From Glandiceps talaboti (taxonomy: Eukaryota; Hemichordata; Enteropneusta; Spengelidae), in the NCBI RefSeq assembly GCF_964340395.1, contig NC_135562.1:11665543-11729542 (forward strand): 64,000 nt of DNA. Reading direction: 5' to 3'. Of this stretch, positions 1-11,906 are shown in pieces (the stretch's first letter is position 1; each line of letters opens with the position of its first letter). Position numbers and translations under genes: made by a program. The notes under the pieces are model-generated. The model saw only the letters and a list, made by a program, of their open reading frames with translations, was not told the DNA's origin and made no database searches.

Positions 1-110
1 ATTGAAGAGGGGAGGGGTATATCTTCAGGTGCTGCTATTGAAGAAGGGGAGGTGCATGTAACTGTTGAAAGTGGAGATGGGGAGGGGCATATACCCATGT
101 GTTGCATTAC

Positions 111-362
111 CTTTCATAACTGTTGTATCATACTGTAATGTAGTCATCAAACATACAGAGTCTGGTTTCATGACAGATATGAGTACATCACTGTACCTGA
201 AATAAATAAACAAATACATAAGAAAACAAACAAACAAACAAACAAACAAACAGACAGACAGACAGACAGACAAAACAAATAAACAAACAAAGTAATTGAG
301 TATGAGTTTTTATAAGTGATATTGCAGCTTTTGTTTCATGGCTACCGATATTTTAAAATAAA

Positions 363-407
<45 letters not shown>

Positions 408-427
408 CACTACTACTACCACTACCA

Positions 428-464
<37 letters not shown>

Positions 465-2139
465 CACTACTACTACCATTACTACGAAAGTGATGCATGT
501 GATGCCCATGAAATGAATTGTCTACATTTGGACTCGTGGAGAAGACCTTTTTCTGATGAATGAAGTCTGCGACTTTCCTGAATAGTGTCTGATAAGTATG
601 ATGATGATTGGCCATTTAGTGATTTATAGGTGGTGTACATTAGTTTGAAGTCAATCCAATATTGTACTGGTAACCAGTGAAGTTGCTGTAGTATGTTTGT
701 GGATAATTATTAATCAAACCCATGGCCAGTCACTGGCCAGTGTATCCAAACCCAGACTGTGGTGGCGGTAGGTGTATGAGTTAACCAATCGGCCACTGAT
801 AACCATCAGCTAGTGACAACCCAAATTTTAACCCTACACCCATAGGCCTTTAAAACTGCACTACTGAGCTGCAACTGGAATGTTTTTTGTTTAAAATTTT
901 TTTTTGTTAGGTATAATGACTTACTCGTCATATTGAACACCCTGAATATTATTGAATGTAGGTACACATATTTGTGTAGCTATACACACACAGTATCATG
1001 TTACATTATAAGATTTATTTTGGGGTCTGCACCTAAAACTCAACATGTGGTACCCAAATAAATCACAATTCAGCTTCTTTCTATACTACATATAGATAAA
1101 GAGACCTCTAATTGACATAAACAATGTTTAATTATTGGTATATTTTATCAATTTCAAGTAAATAAAGTTATTGGTTTGCTGCATGATCCGACAAATAAAT
1201 TATACTAAAGTTACAGCTAGTGCACATTTAAACAATCGAACAGGTATAACTTACTTTTTCCTATCCTCTGCAGTGATAGCACCAAATGCTCCCCTATCCC
1301 ATGCTGCATCAAACTGACCAGCAACATCACTGTATACAGAAAAATATATTCAAACATGATTAATTCTTCCATTTCAATATCTCGTTTTAAGCTTTCTTAG
1401 ATATAGCACAAGATAAAAGAAGAACTTATATAGTCACAAAATCCAAAAATAAAAGCAACTATTCTGAGGTGCTTCACAAAGTAAGTTATGAGATTTCTAA
1501 ATATAAAATAAGAGATATACAAAATATTAAATTTGTTATCTGTGCAGCTGATTATGAATCGTAGTTTATATGTTGTGTGTCTGGACCACTGGATTAAGAC
1601 TAGTTCCAATGAACTATTTCCATGGCCCTCACCAGGGTGGGTGACTATGCAATATTAAATTATGTTTTGTGTCATGTACATGTACACTTTTCCAGTCTAA
1701 GTTCTGTCATCCCTTTTGGTGAAAATAAAATCAATTACCATATTATAGTACACACACTATATTATATAGTATTGCAATCTTTACTTCATATAGTCACCCA
1801 AAATTGGTTAATATGCTAATGAGCTAATCATTATGCAAATTTGAAAATTACTGCATACACTACCTTGAAAACTGGAAAAAGTCACACTGATATATTTTGA
1901 TCTTGTTATCTTTGCTCTGTTTTGGTAAGGAATAAAAAATAAGATTCACTAAAGATGCCATCATGCAACAATATTTACCCAGAAATAAAGTGAAATAAAA
2001 TAAAATAAAATAAAATGGTTTTGAAGTAATTACTGGTAGGTTATTGATATAGCAAATTTATTCATTTATTTGTTATGGAAACATATCAAGTATCTATCTC
2101 TCTATTCATGAACTTTCTCTTTATCAAGTTGCCATCTAC

Positions 2140-2210
<71 letters not shown>

Positions 2211-4062
2211 ACCCTGGTAAGTATGTACATAAAAATTATGAATGTAGGAACTGCACCACATCAAACCTCTACCTGCCATAAGCCTTCATGCAATCATACA
2301 TTCATTTGAAACAGTTTACATTGTACATGATCATAATGCTCGGCATGTGTTATTAATGATTAACAGGCCAACACTGTATTTGTATGAACACCAACCCTTG
2401 ATGACATACCGTATAAAGTTTTCCATCTTTCAAATTTTCTGCAGGTGCAGCTGAATATTCTATGTTGTTTTCTTTGAAGAATGCCTCACAAGCAATGTCT
2501 GAGTACTCTACTCCAGTGACATCATGACCTTGTTGTGCCAACCTGAGATACATAATGCATGCACCAGCAGGATATATTGGGGAGATACAAAATGGTTTAA
2601 TGATTATATTATAATTTGTGTGTGTGCTATGAAGCTACATATGACAGCAGAACTACATGAAAGACAGGGATCACCCCGGGGTGGGGGGGGGGACTCCCAT
2701 AGATGGCTATACGGGGAGGGTTCGCGTGAAATGGGTCGTTTTTTTTTATGCTGGTTGGTATCAGAAAGGGTATACTTTTCATGAAGTGTTCATATCGGAA
2801 AGGGTTCACTGTACAATTCCTGTAGCACAGGTTGAATCGTTATCTTAAGATTAACCCATTTTGAATATGATATAAAAATATAAAAATGACAACCGAATCC
2901 ATTGTTTAGCAGGAATACGAATGATTGCTTATAAGAGGGTGAAGCCCAATGTTTCTATATGATATATAACTTCAAAAGGGTCTGGATCACCTTCACATGG
3001 CAAAGTTTTGTGTGATTTTAATAACTTCAATTCTGGGGCATATTAGCTAGCAAGGCGCATTCTACTAAAAAGCCAAGTCAACAGCTGAGCTGCCCAGGAC
3101 ACACAATGGTCAGCTTTAGGTTTAGGTTCTGTTTCCATAGTTTTTACCAACAACATGAATAAAAATGTTGATTTTTTAAAAAAAATATAAAGTTGCAATC
3201 TTTAGGCACCCAACAGTTTATACAAAAACAAGACTTCATCACATATTTAATATAAGGAAAAAAAATAGGGTGAAAAACAAGACCTCCATAATGATGTATG
3301 TGGTGTATGGCCTTTTGAATTCCCTGCATTTGCATAGATTACCCACAATGCCCTTTGTATACATGTGGTGGTGTGTACGTAAGAAAATTAAACAATAGAT
3401 CACTTACCATATAAGGTCAATTGATTTACCACAAAGTGGGACAAATATTTTTAATCCTTTCCTACCACTGGTCATGGTATCTATTTGTTGGACTAGTAGG
3501 CTGTAAATAGAAAGAAAATTAAGATTAACCAAATACGTGGGGGAGTAAAAGCTTAAATGTAGGAGAGACCATATATTGAAAGTCAAAGCTTTTGTACATT
3601 CTAAAGCATTTTTAGTAATATAATTTATTTGTCCCTTTCAGCCCAGAGACTTGTGGTACTTTCTATTCTTGTAATCCTATCCAATGCCCAGCTTGTTGTG
3701 TTTCTTGATAAGTTTTTCTACACTACATGTTTAATATCCCAACTAGCTTCTGTGGTGAGTGCATGCTCTCAGATGGCTTGTTGATTTTATTCAATTACCA
3801 TCAATTACCATTATTACTAGAGGATAAAATTGGCAAGTTTTTATTCACCTATTTGGCAAAGTTCCAGTATTTAACTTTCTTTCTTTTTCATAGTTTTAGT
3901 TATCATTTGAGAATGAAATGCATATATAAGTTACAGTTCCTGGGAAATATCCTCACACATTCTGTTCTCTGACCCATGATTCACCTACTTATTGACAGCA
4001 TCCCTATGGAAACCAATTCTTCCATCTTCCCATCTCTTCTGCCAGGGATCAAGATGAGTCAT
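111..4062 (-). CDS. TPMT: Thiopurine S-methyltransferase-like, 5' part (6 coding exons, 3' end off window)
   Basis: The family transfers a methyl group from S-adenosylmethionine to thiol or related small substrates in the cytosol. Coding exons on the minus strand, in order, are 4062-3989 (ATG at 4062), 3500-3408, 2542-2410, 1886-1864, 1329-1255 and 196-111. Together they give 484 nt (161 codons plus 1 nt), all with GT-AG introns and matching phases. The start encodes MTHLDPWQKRWEDGRIGFHR, the family N-terminal motif. Next comes the SAM-binding stretch IFVPLCGKSIDLIWLAQQGH followed by VTGVEYS (acidic residue for the ribose). CDFFQF, then FDAAWDRGAFGAI, then AEDRKKYSDV and LQYD follow the vertebrate TPMT order. 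Human TPMT is 245 aa, so about 75-80 C-terminal residues lie left of base 1. The ATG exon has an acceptor-like TTGTAG just upstream at 4075-4070, so at least one noncoding 5' exon is expected. Introns hold (CTA)n, (TG)n and a GC-rich repeat. Family identity is secure; thiopurine as the natural substrate is not implied. Confidence 0.95.
223..290. repeat. (CAAA)n/(CAGA)n microsatellite in a TPMT intron
   Basis: Compound tetranucleotide run just upstream, in gene orientation, of the 196-111 exon. Its last bases approach the acceptor at 197-198, so length changes could affect the polypyrimidine tract. Confidence 0.9.
363..485. repeat. (CTA)n trinucleotide microsatellite
   Basis: About 120 bp of CTA with scattered CAC interruptions, in the TPMT intron between exons 196-111 and 1329-1255. 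Poly-Thr and poly-Ser frames across it are repeat artefacts. The rest of the intron (486-1254) shows no exon or element that I recognise. Confidence 0.95.
1864..1886 (-). other. TPMT: 23-nt coding microexon of the TPMT-like gene
   Basis: Without this exon the flanking exons do not join: 2542-2410 ends in phase 0, while 1329-1255 needs two preceding bases. The 23 bases lie between a TATATCAG acceptor and a GTAGTG donor. They encode CDFFQFS plus two bases, which restores frame and fills the family position occupied by CCSIFDL in human TPMT. The evidence is the phase match, both splice signals and the protein alignment. No transcript was available. Confidence 0.88.
2141..2208. repeat. (TG)n dinucleotide microsatellite
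   Basis: Nearly pure TG over about 68 bp, in the TPMT intron between exon 2542-2410 and the microexon. Confidence 0.95.
2675..2830. repeat. Dispersed element starting with a CCGG/poly-G block
   Basis: The block ACCCCGGGGTGGGGGG leads into ACTCCCATAGATGG and then repeated 'aaagggt' phrases. A relative with the same opening (CCCGG, G-run, CTACTCCC) lies at 48,706-49,050. It sits in the TPMT intron between exons 3500-3408 and 2542-2410. The class is unknown; it is a dispersed noncoding repeat by inspection. Confidence 0.5.
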
Positions 4063-4147
4063 ATTTTTGCTACAATAGCAGTGTAACTCGCTAGTTGTTA
4101 CCCTTTTGTTTCAGTGATCCTAGGATAAAAGAACTTGACAAAATAAG

Positions 4148-4211
4148 TCATCATCATCACCATCACCATCACCATCATCATCATCATCACCATCATGTCT
4201 CCACCACCACC

Positions 4212-4291
<80 letters not shown>

Positions 4292-4324
4292 ATCATCATC
4301 ATCATCATCATCACCATCATCATC

Positions 4325-4412
<88 letters not shown>
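4148..4412. repeat. (CAT)n/(CAC)n trinucleotide array
   Basis: About 265 bp of CAT with CAC and CCA interruptions, directly 5' of the first coding exon of the TPMT-like gene. It yields long His, Ser, Asp and Met homopolymer frames that are not genes. A shorter relative sits at 4711-4774. Confidence 0.95.
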
Positions 4413-4710
4413 ACACGACATGACATGAACCAATGTGTTTGAAGTCATGCTCCCATATAATTAAAAGCTGAAGTTTAAAGAGCCAGCTGTATATACAAGA
4501 TTCCTTAGATGTACATTCGAAATACATATATGAAACGCAGAATGACATTTTAATGAACACTTTCTTCACAATTGTCAACTTGTTTCGACTTGAACCCAAG
4601 ACTTTGAACATTTCTTTCCATGCCATTGAAACAGCATTTTGTTTATTCTTTTGTAAAGTATCTTTTTAACCAAGTAAATAAAGTTTCTCGTGAAAAGTCA
4701 AAGTTAAAAG

Positions 4711-4758
<48 letters not shown>

Positions 4759-4774
4759 GCACCACCATCATCAT
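4711..4774. repeat. Second (CAT)n array
   Basis: CAT trinucleotides with a CAC-rich end, 300 bp from the larger array. The interval 4775-5247 shows nothing else I can name. Confidence 0.9.
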
Positions 4775-5247
4775 TATAACTATAATGAATTTTATTCTGT
4801 GGCAGATACACAGGCATTTGTTTGTTATGTCTCTTACTTTGTGGTGAGTGAACTTGTGCGATCACAGAATTAGAAACAAGTTTAAGAAACATTCTGATAC
4901 ATATCTTGGGAAACAAGTGCCTCTGGACAGATATTACTAATGAGTGTGGATGAGTGCAATTACAGCTCATGGTATTCAACAAGCTATATAATTGGTGCCC
5001 TGGTGGATTCAAATTACTGGCATAAACACTACAAAATTCAGAAAACTAGGGGTCAAAAATCTACATTTCAGCCAAAAACTACTAAATTATCATGCATGGG
5101 TCGATGAATTGTATGCATTGTCAGGAAATAGGAGTTATATTTTTATGTAAAAGCCTCAGAAAAATATTGAAAATTGAGAATGTGGAAAGTATGTTTGTCA
5201 AAAATCTCAGAAAAAATGTGAAAATCGGCAACTTGGAAACTATCACC

Positions 5248-5321
5248 TAGTCTCAGTTACCCTCTTGCCCCTCTGCATGGGGCTATGCCCTCAACGGCAA
5301 GAAGCTGGGTAACCGAGACTA
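5248..5321. mobile_element. 74-bp foldback element, TAGTCTC...GAGACTA ends
   Basis: The ends TAGTCTCAGTTACCC and GGGTAACCGAGACTA are inverted repeats. CTCTTGCC pairs imperfectly with GGCAAGAA further in. The terminal bases match those of the 374-bp element in an NF-YC intron at 13,401-13,774, so this looks like an internally deleted copy of the same MITE family. Confidence 0.6.
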
Positions 5322-5606
5322 CGGTATACCTTGATCAAAATATGGGGTCAAAGGCACAGGGGCGTGTAATATTGCATAGATTGTTGTTTTCCAGGTCTAC
5401 AGACTAAATATAACAACCTTTTGAATATATATTCCTACCTGTATAGGGAAAGAGAGGTTTTATATTTATAGTATACGTAGTACTGTAGATCGATACATTT
5501 GTAGCAGCAAGATTCGTATGATATTTTCCTAAGAAAACGGAAATCTAAGCAATAATACACGCCCCTGTGGTCAAAGGTCGTACATGCGTTCAGAGAGGAG
5601 GTCAAA

Positions 5607-5675
5607 CCATAGACTTCGTCTCAGACCACATAAATAGTTAGTTAGTGGTCTGAGACTTCGTGTAGCAGTCTATGG
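5607..5675. repeat. Two-step hairpin (inverted repeat)
   Basis: CCATAGACT at 5607-5615 pairs with AGTCTATGG at 5667-5675. GTCTCAGACCAC at 5618-5629 pairs perfectly with GTGGTCTGAGAC at 5645-5656. It is probably a short foldback element. The words 'cagaccac' and 'ggtctgag' recur at 32,675-32,695. Confidence 0.6.
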
Positions 5676-5889
5676 GTAGAAATATGTACATTATGCTTAA
5701 AAAGTCAAGAGTCGAAAGTCTACATGTGTCGAAAACGGGGCAAACAACCTTGATTGTAAACGTAATTAATTATATTTGTACATAACAAAAATAATGGGTG
5801 GGGCTACGACTACTGTTTGCAGACGGTGCACGAGTAATAAATTACTGTGATTACTAGTATGACCCTCAGCAGGAAGGGACGACTTACTC

Positions 5890-5999
5890 CACAGGCACTC
5901 GAATCAATCTGTATGATTTGGGGGGGGGGGGTGTATTGTGAATAATACTTATTCACTATACATTAAAACAAATCATACACATTGATTCGAGTGTCTGTG
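5890..5999. mobile_element. 110-bp inverted-repeat element with G-run
   Basis: Arms 5890-5919 and 5970-5999 pair at 28 of 30 positions, starting CACAGGCACTCG and ending CGAGTGTCTGTG. Between them lie a run of about 11 Gs and an inner hairpin GTGAATAA-tac-TTATTCAC. The structure fits a MITE-like foldback element with a nested stem. Confidence 0.6.
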
Positions 6000-6278
6000 A
6001 CTTACTTATGCAAGCAGGACTATGCTACGACAAACATGCTTTATATTATACATACACGTGGGCACCTATATGGATATATAGCTTAATCGTGCAATAACTG
6101 TTACCTGATGGCAGATTAGTCGCACCCTACAAACTTCTAGTCGCTAGATATACACGTTCCGACTACCGACGATGGGAGCAGCTGTCTGAATTAGAGATCC
6201 CCAACTTATCGCAAAACATCAACACTGTGACCCTCTAGCTTGCGTGAGTCTGCTATTGGATTTTACCATCATGGATCA

Positions 6279-7100
6279 ATTCAATTCAATTCTTTTATTA
6301 CTCATCTCACACTATCAGAGAGTGTGGTATGGTATTACATTTCAAAAATAATACAAAATTGTATTGTATGAACAATTTACAAAAAATGTTTTACTTGTAC
6401 ATGGAGCTACTGGAGGGTATAGCATGTAGCAGTGTTTCTTAAAAATATTGCCATATCTAAATAATTATATTCCAATATTAGTTTTGATATTTTTTCTTTC
6501 TCTGCAATAGAAAAAAATGCAATTATTTAAATTGCAACTCAACAAAATAGTTCTATCCGATCTATGCACATCACATGAAAATAATAAATGAAATTCATCA
6601 TCTATTTCATTACTATTACAACTGCTACAAATTATTTCATTTAAAGGTAATCTTGGTTTACTTTTTCTTCCTATTTCAATACCTAATATATGGTCACTTA
6701 GCCTAAATTTTGATATATTTCTACGTTGTGTAAAATCTGACACATTTATTCAAGTAGTCTTCAAATTCAAATTTTGTTTTGCAAATTCTGTAAGTATGCA
6801 ATTTATTTCCACTTCAAACTTTCTTTGTATCATTGAATAGATTCTGTTTCCAAGTAATATATTTTCTTGTTTAAGTGGGAATATGACTTAACTCCAAAAG
6901 ACTTGAATACTTTCATGTGATTGTAGCTTCGTACAGAATGTGTCCAAGGTGAATTTATTTCGTTATTTTCTTTAAATGTCTCTTTCAGAATATAATTACT
7001 TGGCAAACTACTCCAATACCTAAATACAAACATATGAAGATTAATTCTTAACGGTAGTCTACCTAATTTAGACTCTCTCAGTCCTCAAAGCTTCGCAGAA
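6279..7100 (-). pseudogene. Decayed non-LTR retrotransposon (LINE), 3' end of the reverse-transcriptase ORF
   Basis: Minus-strand pieces read GRLPLRINLHMFVFRYW, then after a break a segment with NISKFRLSDHILGIEIGR, and finally CSSCNSNEIDDEFHLLFSC. This is the pattern of the C-terminal region of animal LINE reverse transcriptases: a GR-PL-YW block, a zinc-knuckle-like C-x2-C, then E-DE-HF/L. A frameshift near 6830 and a stop near 6750 break it. The 3' tail is a short (TTGAA)n repeat at 6279-6297, the same tail as the second LINE remnant at 19.2 kb. The upstream catalytic domain is missing. Confidence 0.75.
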
Positions 7101-7838
7101 ATAGCTAAAACTTGGGTTGTTTTGTATGTATCTCCTTCATAATTGTACTCGTATACTAGTATCCCTGTACTTGCGCCCTCATCGATCACATAGGGCCGGC
7201 TAACCTTTTGTTGATGTGTTAACTGTTATAACTAACTTGAAGTCATTCTTGAAGCAGTACTACTAGCAGTATTACACATTGCCATCTTGAACTGTTCATC
7301 ATGTTCCTCTCCGTCAGGCTATAGCTAGTAACACCCCCCCCCGGGCAGACTCAAAACGTTGTTTTGATGTTAATCCTCGGATTACCAAACTACAAATGCT
7401 CAAAAATAGAGAAAAGGGTCAAAATCAAGGGTAACACCACAATTATTGCAGCTAGCTACCGTCAAGCTTGAGGTTGGGGGGGGGGGAGGTGTGTCTGTGT
7501 TCATATCGATATCGTGATGTAGTAACGTACTTTTTGGCTTTACCTGATAGGCTTGAAAATAAACCAATTGAAAATTTAAATTATACTTTTACAGTTGATA
7601 TGAATGCAATAAATGAGTGTAGCACATAGAGAAAGTGTTTTACTTCTATGTTTCTTGTTGTACAATGAAAATATCGTGATATCGTTCAATTAGGATTAAA
7701 AGGAATAAATTTCCTGACATATTATTGAATTAATGGAACGAGGTGGTTTGAAAGTTGGTACAGACCTTTAGAAGCGATCTATAATGTGCATTGTGCAAAA
7801 CAAATTGCTGAAGTAATATTCATCCTTTCTAAAAATTC
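7101..7838. other. Intergenic stretch without recognised gene
   Basis: No conserved exon seen on either strand. It contains a C-run near 7333 and a G-run near 7474. Confidence 0.5.
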
Positions 7839-8070
7839 GAATGAATGAATGAACGAATTAATGGATGGATGAATGAATGGATGGATGGATGAATGAATGA
7901 ATTAATGAATGAATTAATGAATGAACGAACGAACGAACGCACGAACTAACGAATGGATGAATGAATGAATGAATGAATGAACGAACGAACGAACTAATGA
8001 ATGAATGAATGAATGAATGAATGAATGAATGAATGAATGAATGAATGAATGAATGAATGAATGAATGAAT
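7839..8070. repeat. (AATG)n tetranucleotide array with ACGA variants
   Basis: About 230 bp of AATG units interrupted by ACGA and GATG units. The last 85 bp are nearly perfect, which suggests recent expansion at that end. Confidence 0.95.
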
Positions 8071-8499
8071 TAGCGAGGATAAAATCATTCAGGAATGACC
8101 ACTAGTGTGATTTGATGAAATCATGATAGTCTTGGCTTTATAAAAATTACGTTCTTTGGCCCAGAATAACATTTAAACCAGACAGTATACGTACTGTTAG
8201 CTAGGCCACTGGATAGCCACGTCTCCAGTGGAAGTTCATACGAGCTGGATTATCAGATAAATCACGGGAAACCCAGGAACGAACCATGCCAACCAACCAA
8301 CCAATTGCAACCAACCAATTAACTAACTAACCAACGTTGAACCTATGAAAGCCTACAGGTCGGCCTTGTCACTTGCCTTGCAATTGTATTTTAACAGTTT
8401 GTTTGGCTTCTAAGTCCCGTATGTACATTAGTTGTCATAAGTTTTAAATGGTATTTTCATTATTTTCATGAAACTCACGCATATATTGTTTTTTAAATG

Positions 8500-8506
8500 T
8501 TTATTT

Positions 8507-8549
<43 letters not shown>

Positions 8550-8652
8550 TTTTATTTTATTGATGTATTTATTTATTTAGTCATGTGTTTGTTTGTTTGT
8601 TTGTTTGTTTGTCTGTTTGTTTGTTTGTTTGTTTGTTTGTTTGTTTGTTTGT

Positions 8653-8691
<39 letters not shown>

Positions 8692-8726
8692 TTTGTTTGT
8701 TTGTTTGTTTGTTTTGTTTGTTTTTA
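8500..8726. repeat. (TTTA)n/(TTTG)n compound array
   Basis: Alternating blocks of TTTA and TTTG tetranucleotides over about 225 bp. Cys-Leu-Phe-Val frames across it are repeat artefacts. Confidence 0.95.
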
Positions 8727-9678
8727 CACGGCTCTTGGTCTCCTGTGAATGCATGGACATTATAGCCGGGTATACCGTCAACTTCATACGGAGAAAAAAA
8801 AATTCAGCCTTTAAGGTTCGTTAACAGTTTTGTTTGTTTTGTTGTTGTTGCGTTTTAATACAAACATGATACCCAAAACATACATTTACATTTTAATCAT
8901 TGTATTGCGGAAATGTGTAGGCCTATTTTTAATTTTTTTTTTTTTTTTTTTTTTTTTCCCCCTGTAGTCACAGTGGTCGTCACAGCATTGAAGCTCTCTA
9001 GCCTCGGTGAGTTACAACTCGCAGTGAATTTGCCAGATTTTATTTAATTCCTCCTATACTCTTTCCTTGAGGCTTTCCTTTCCTTTTCTGTTTTTCTTTT
9101 TGCTCGTGTAATGTTTTTTCTCTGCTCGTAGTCCAATCTCTTGTGTTCAACGACTTGAACGAGTTCCAGAGACGAGTTCCATGTATTTGAAGTCAAGCAT
9201 CATCTCGCGAGATGTCATAAACTTACGAGAGAAGGACGAGAAGAGAAGCCGGCGATACCATTATTTTGTGGGTTAATTTGTGATATAACATTACATCACA
9301 TTGTTTTTCTTTGTACATTCTGAAATAATTTTCGCTCTGTGTAATTTTATCAAACGTATAATTGTTTGAGAAAGCTTCCTAGAAAATTTCTTTCTATTAC
9401 AATGTAAAATAATGATAGATATTATTATGTTTGTCATCGTGTTATTCATGACACCCCTTTCACAAAGTACATGGTTCTGAGAAAACGCTATCCTCTATTC
9501 CGCCATTTTGACAAGAAATATTGACGGAAAATTTCTTATTTGAGAGGTAAGAGAAATATTCACACATTTGCGTCGAATTTTTCGTGATGCCAAGGATGTT
9601 TAAGTAAGTTCCGTAACTTGTCTCTTTGAAAGAAACAATATTTGGGGTATTATGTGTATTTTGTGTGTCTTTGTTCTC
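8727..9678. other. Intergenic, upstream of the NF-YC promoter region
   Basis: It contains a T-run at about 8931-8958. The segment 9130-9260 is richer in CG dinucleotides than its surroundings. No conserved exon was seen. It may include distal promoter sequence of NF-YC. Confidence 0.4.
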
Positions 9679-9733
9679 ATTGGTCGCGGGGGTTGTTGTC
9701 TGATTGGTGCAGACAACGCCATTTTCTAATTGG
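9679..9733 (+). promoter_or_regulatory. Three inverted CCAAT boxes, probable NF-YC promoter
   Basis: ATTGG occurs at 9679-9683, 9703-9707 and 9729-9733, spaced 24 and 26 bp, with contexts TCATTGGTCG, TGATTGGTGC and TAATTGGTCC. All fit the NF-Y binding consensus, and multiple CCAAT boxes at such spacing are typical of NF-Y-regulated TATA-less promoters. GCCATTTT words (YY1-like) lie at about 9501, 9718 and 9900. The NF-YC start codon is 2.2 kb downstream behind a spliced noncoding exon. The transcription start itself is not identified; about 9.8 kb would be expected. Confidence 0.5.
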
Positions 9734-10764
9734 TCCAGCTTCGAGAGCATCCCAGGTCACTGGATTCAAACCCTTTCAGCCCACCTAGAACACGTGAAAT
9801 CTACCCCGAAGGACACTTGATATTTCTGGGAAGAAATCTATTTTGTAAAATCTGTTTTTGTTGCATCGTGTCCGTCCGTGATTACCGTCACCAGACACGC
9901 CATTTTGTCTACACATACCCACCAACAAAGGAATGCAATCAGGAAATTCGATCACTTTTCTCAAAAGTATCTCTCTCTGTTACTTGTCTGTCGCTCAGTT
10001 GCTAATTTTGAGCTTGTTCATATGTTTTGGTTGGTCTTCAGTGACGTGTTCTGTCACACAAGACTAAATATTACCATTCTGGATCAATTCCAAGCCACCG
10101 AAAGTCGAAGTCGCTATGTTTCATTCCGAAGTTCATCTTAGCATACGTATTCTGTTCTCGCGACAAGTAAAAAGAAAGCCATCAATGGTCAAATGAAATA
10201 CTGCTTGTTCGTACGTAGTAGTTTGTCGTTCGTTTACCGTGACATGTCGACAATGGTATCGCTCATTTTTTTGGACGAAAAAGCATAGACAGCAAGGCTC
10301 TTGACTAAAAAACACACAGTAAAACGTTATCGTTATACATTTTTTGTATTGTGTGCAGGGATGCTGACATTTTCATCTCATCATAGTGTATTTTAACTGT
10401 CCACCTATGCAACTGCGATTGACAAATTTTACATTTATAGTAACACAGTAGAATCAGACTGTCCATCTCGACCAAACATTCTTTCAGACCAAAAATAGCT
10501 TATAGATAAAATAAATTCACACAGCTAGTGCTACAGAACATATATGCTGTATGCAGAGTACATTTGAAGTGAAGATTTCCTATCTAGAACCCCTCCTCAT
10601 AGCCTACCTAGTGCCTGTAGTCTTGAAGGACTACTTACACAGCTATGCTATAAACTGCCATTTTGATTTTTTTTTTAAAATTCTGCTCATCCCCCCAAGG
10701 ACTAGCTGTATTTATTACCCTAACCACACTAACTACATACCACATTGCCCCTGACAAATGATCA

Positions 10765-10855
10765 ATGTTTAGCCAAGAAAATACAAGGGGGGGGGGGGGG
10801 TTGATTGGCACTATGAGTACCTGGACAGTAGTAGTGACAAACCCTTAGGTCACAG
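10765..10855. mobile_element. Palindromic repeat family, copy a
   Basis: Contains TTTAGCCAAGAAAATACAAG, a G-run, CACTATGAGTAC, then GTAGTGACAAACCCTTAGGT. The family consensus is a foldback of (T)TCAGCCAAGGAAAAT, ACGAGTGACCTAAGGGGC and TTGTCACTA around a short centre. Other copies are at 11,101, 20,584, 56,727 and 58,101. Confidence 0.55.
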
Positions 10856-11100
10856 CATAGACCCTACACTAGAGTCTATGGTTCCACAGGTATTCTGCAC
10901 ACCAAATGAGTGTAACATTAACAAGAGGCATTTTTTAAGCTCTGCCCATAAAATTGAATATAACAATAATTTTGATCGCAAAACAAAAATCCAGCTCACC
11001 TATGAATATGTAATTTTTGGTTTTGATTCATAATTTAGCACCTTCCTCAGAAATATTTTTGAGTTGGTTGATTGAATATTATTCAAACAATTATTATGAT

Positions 11101-11183
11101 TGTTCAGCCAAGGAAATGTGAGTGATCTAATGGACCTTGTCACTATGAGTCACGAGATGACTAGTGACAAACTCTTAAGTCAA
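11101..11183. mobile_element. Palindromic repeat family, copy b
   Basis: TGTTCAGCCAAGGAAA opens it and GTGAGTGATCTAATGGACC continues it. CACTATGAGTCACGAGATG is its centre and ACTAGTGACAAACTCTTAAG its right arm. It is the clearest match to the family core in the NF-YC 5' region. Confidence 0.55.
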
Positions 11184-11906
11184 AGATATCCAAATGAATG
11201 TAGAAAATTGTTTGGGATCGAATAACATAACTCCTCAAGCATAGTTTATGAAAAATTGGTAAAAATAAAGTCAATTTTGACTGGTCACTCATAGTTCAAG
11301 CACCACAAAAACCAGTGATGTACCGGTAGACACAGCTAGCTTGTCGTGATGCAGAATGACCGGGGTGATATAATCCATATTTGCGTTCAAAAAACATGCA
11401 CATGCACAGCCATTAACCAATGGCTTGCACATGGTATAATACTGATTTATCTGTAATATTGTAATATAAAAATAAAATAATAATTCCCCAGCCACTACTG
11501 AATTAATTATGTTTGATTGGTAACAGCATTACAATTTACAGATGGCTGACATAAACAATTTATCCTCCAGGAGATATCGACTGCCTGTGTCTGGTAAAGT
11601 TAGACTAAATGTCCATATGGTGTGAATTTTACAGATATTTTTTTACTTACACAGGTTATAACGCAGAAGCAGTTAAAAGGTTTTCTTTAGCATTTCTGAC
11701 CTAGTGGTCAGATGTAACTGTGAAATTTGTCGTTCTGATGAAGATCGTCAACCAAGACAGATCACAAGCTCAATGCTAAACAAACAAACTTTGAACTGTT
11801 AGTACATTATAACCAGTGTAAGTCATTTTATCTACCAAGCTGAACATTTTTGTTACTATTTTCTTATTTTCTTACCAACAGTTAGTTAATACTACAACAA
11901 TCCAAG

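Larger units (their letters stand above)
9734..11881 (+). other. Presumed NF-YC 5' noncoding exon(s) and first intron
   Basis: The coding exon is preceded at 11,867-11,881 by TTTTCTTACCAACAG, a clear acceptor, so at least one upstream noncoding exon exists. Its donor is not obvious. The stretch holds two copies of the palindromic repeat described at 10,765 and 11,101, plus a G-run at about 10,787-10,800. Confidence 0.4.

Noticed and set aside
4095-4626. Poly-His/Ser/Asp/Met frames
   Set aside because: Translations of the CAT trinucleotide array; no homology and overlapping on both strands.
9460-10315. Overlapping frames of 60-96 codons around the NF-YC promoter
   Set aside because: No homology, both strands equally open, and promoter-like motifs run through them.
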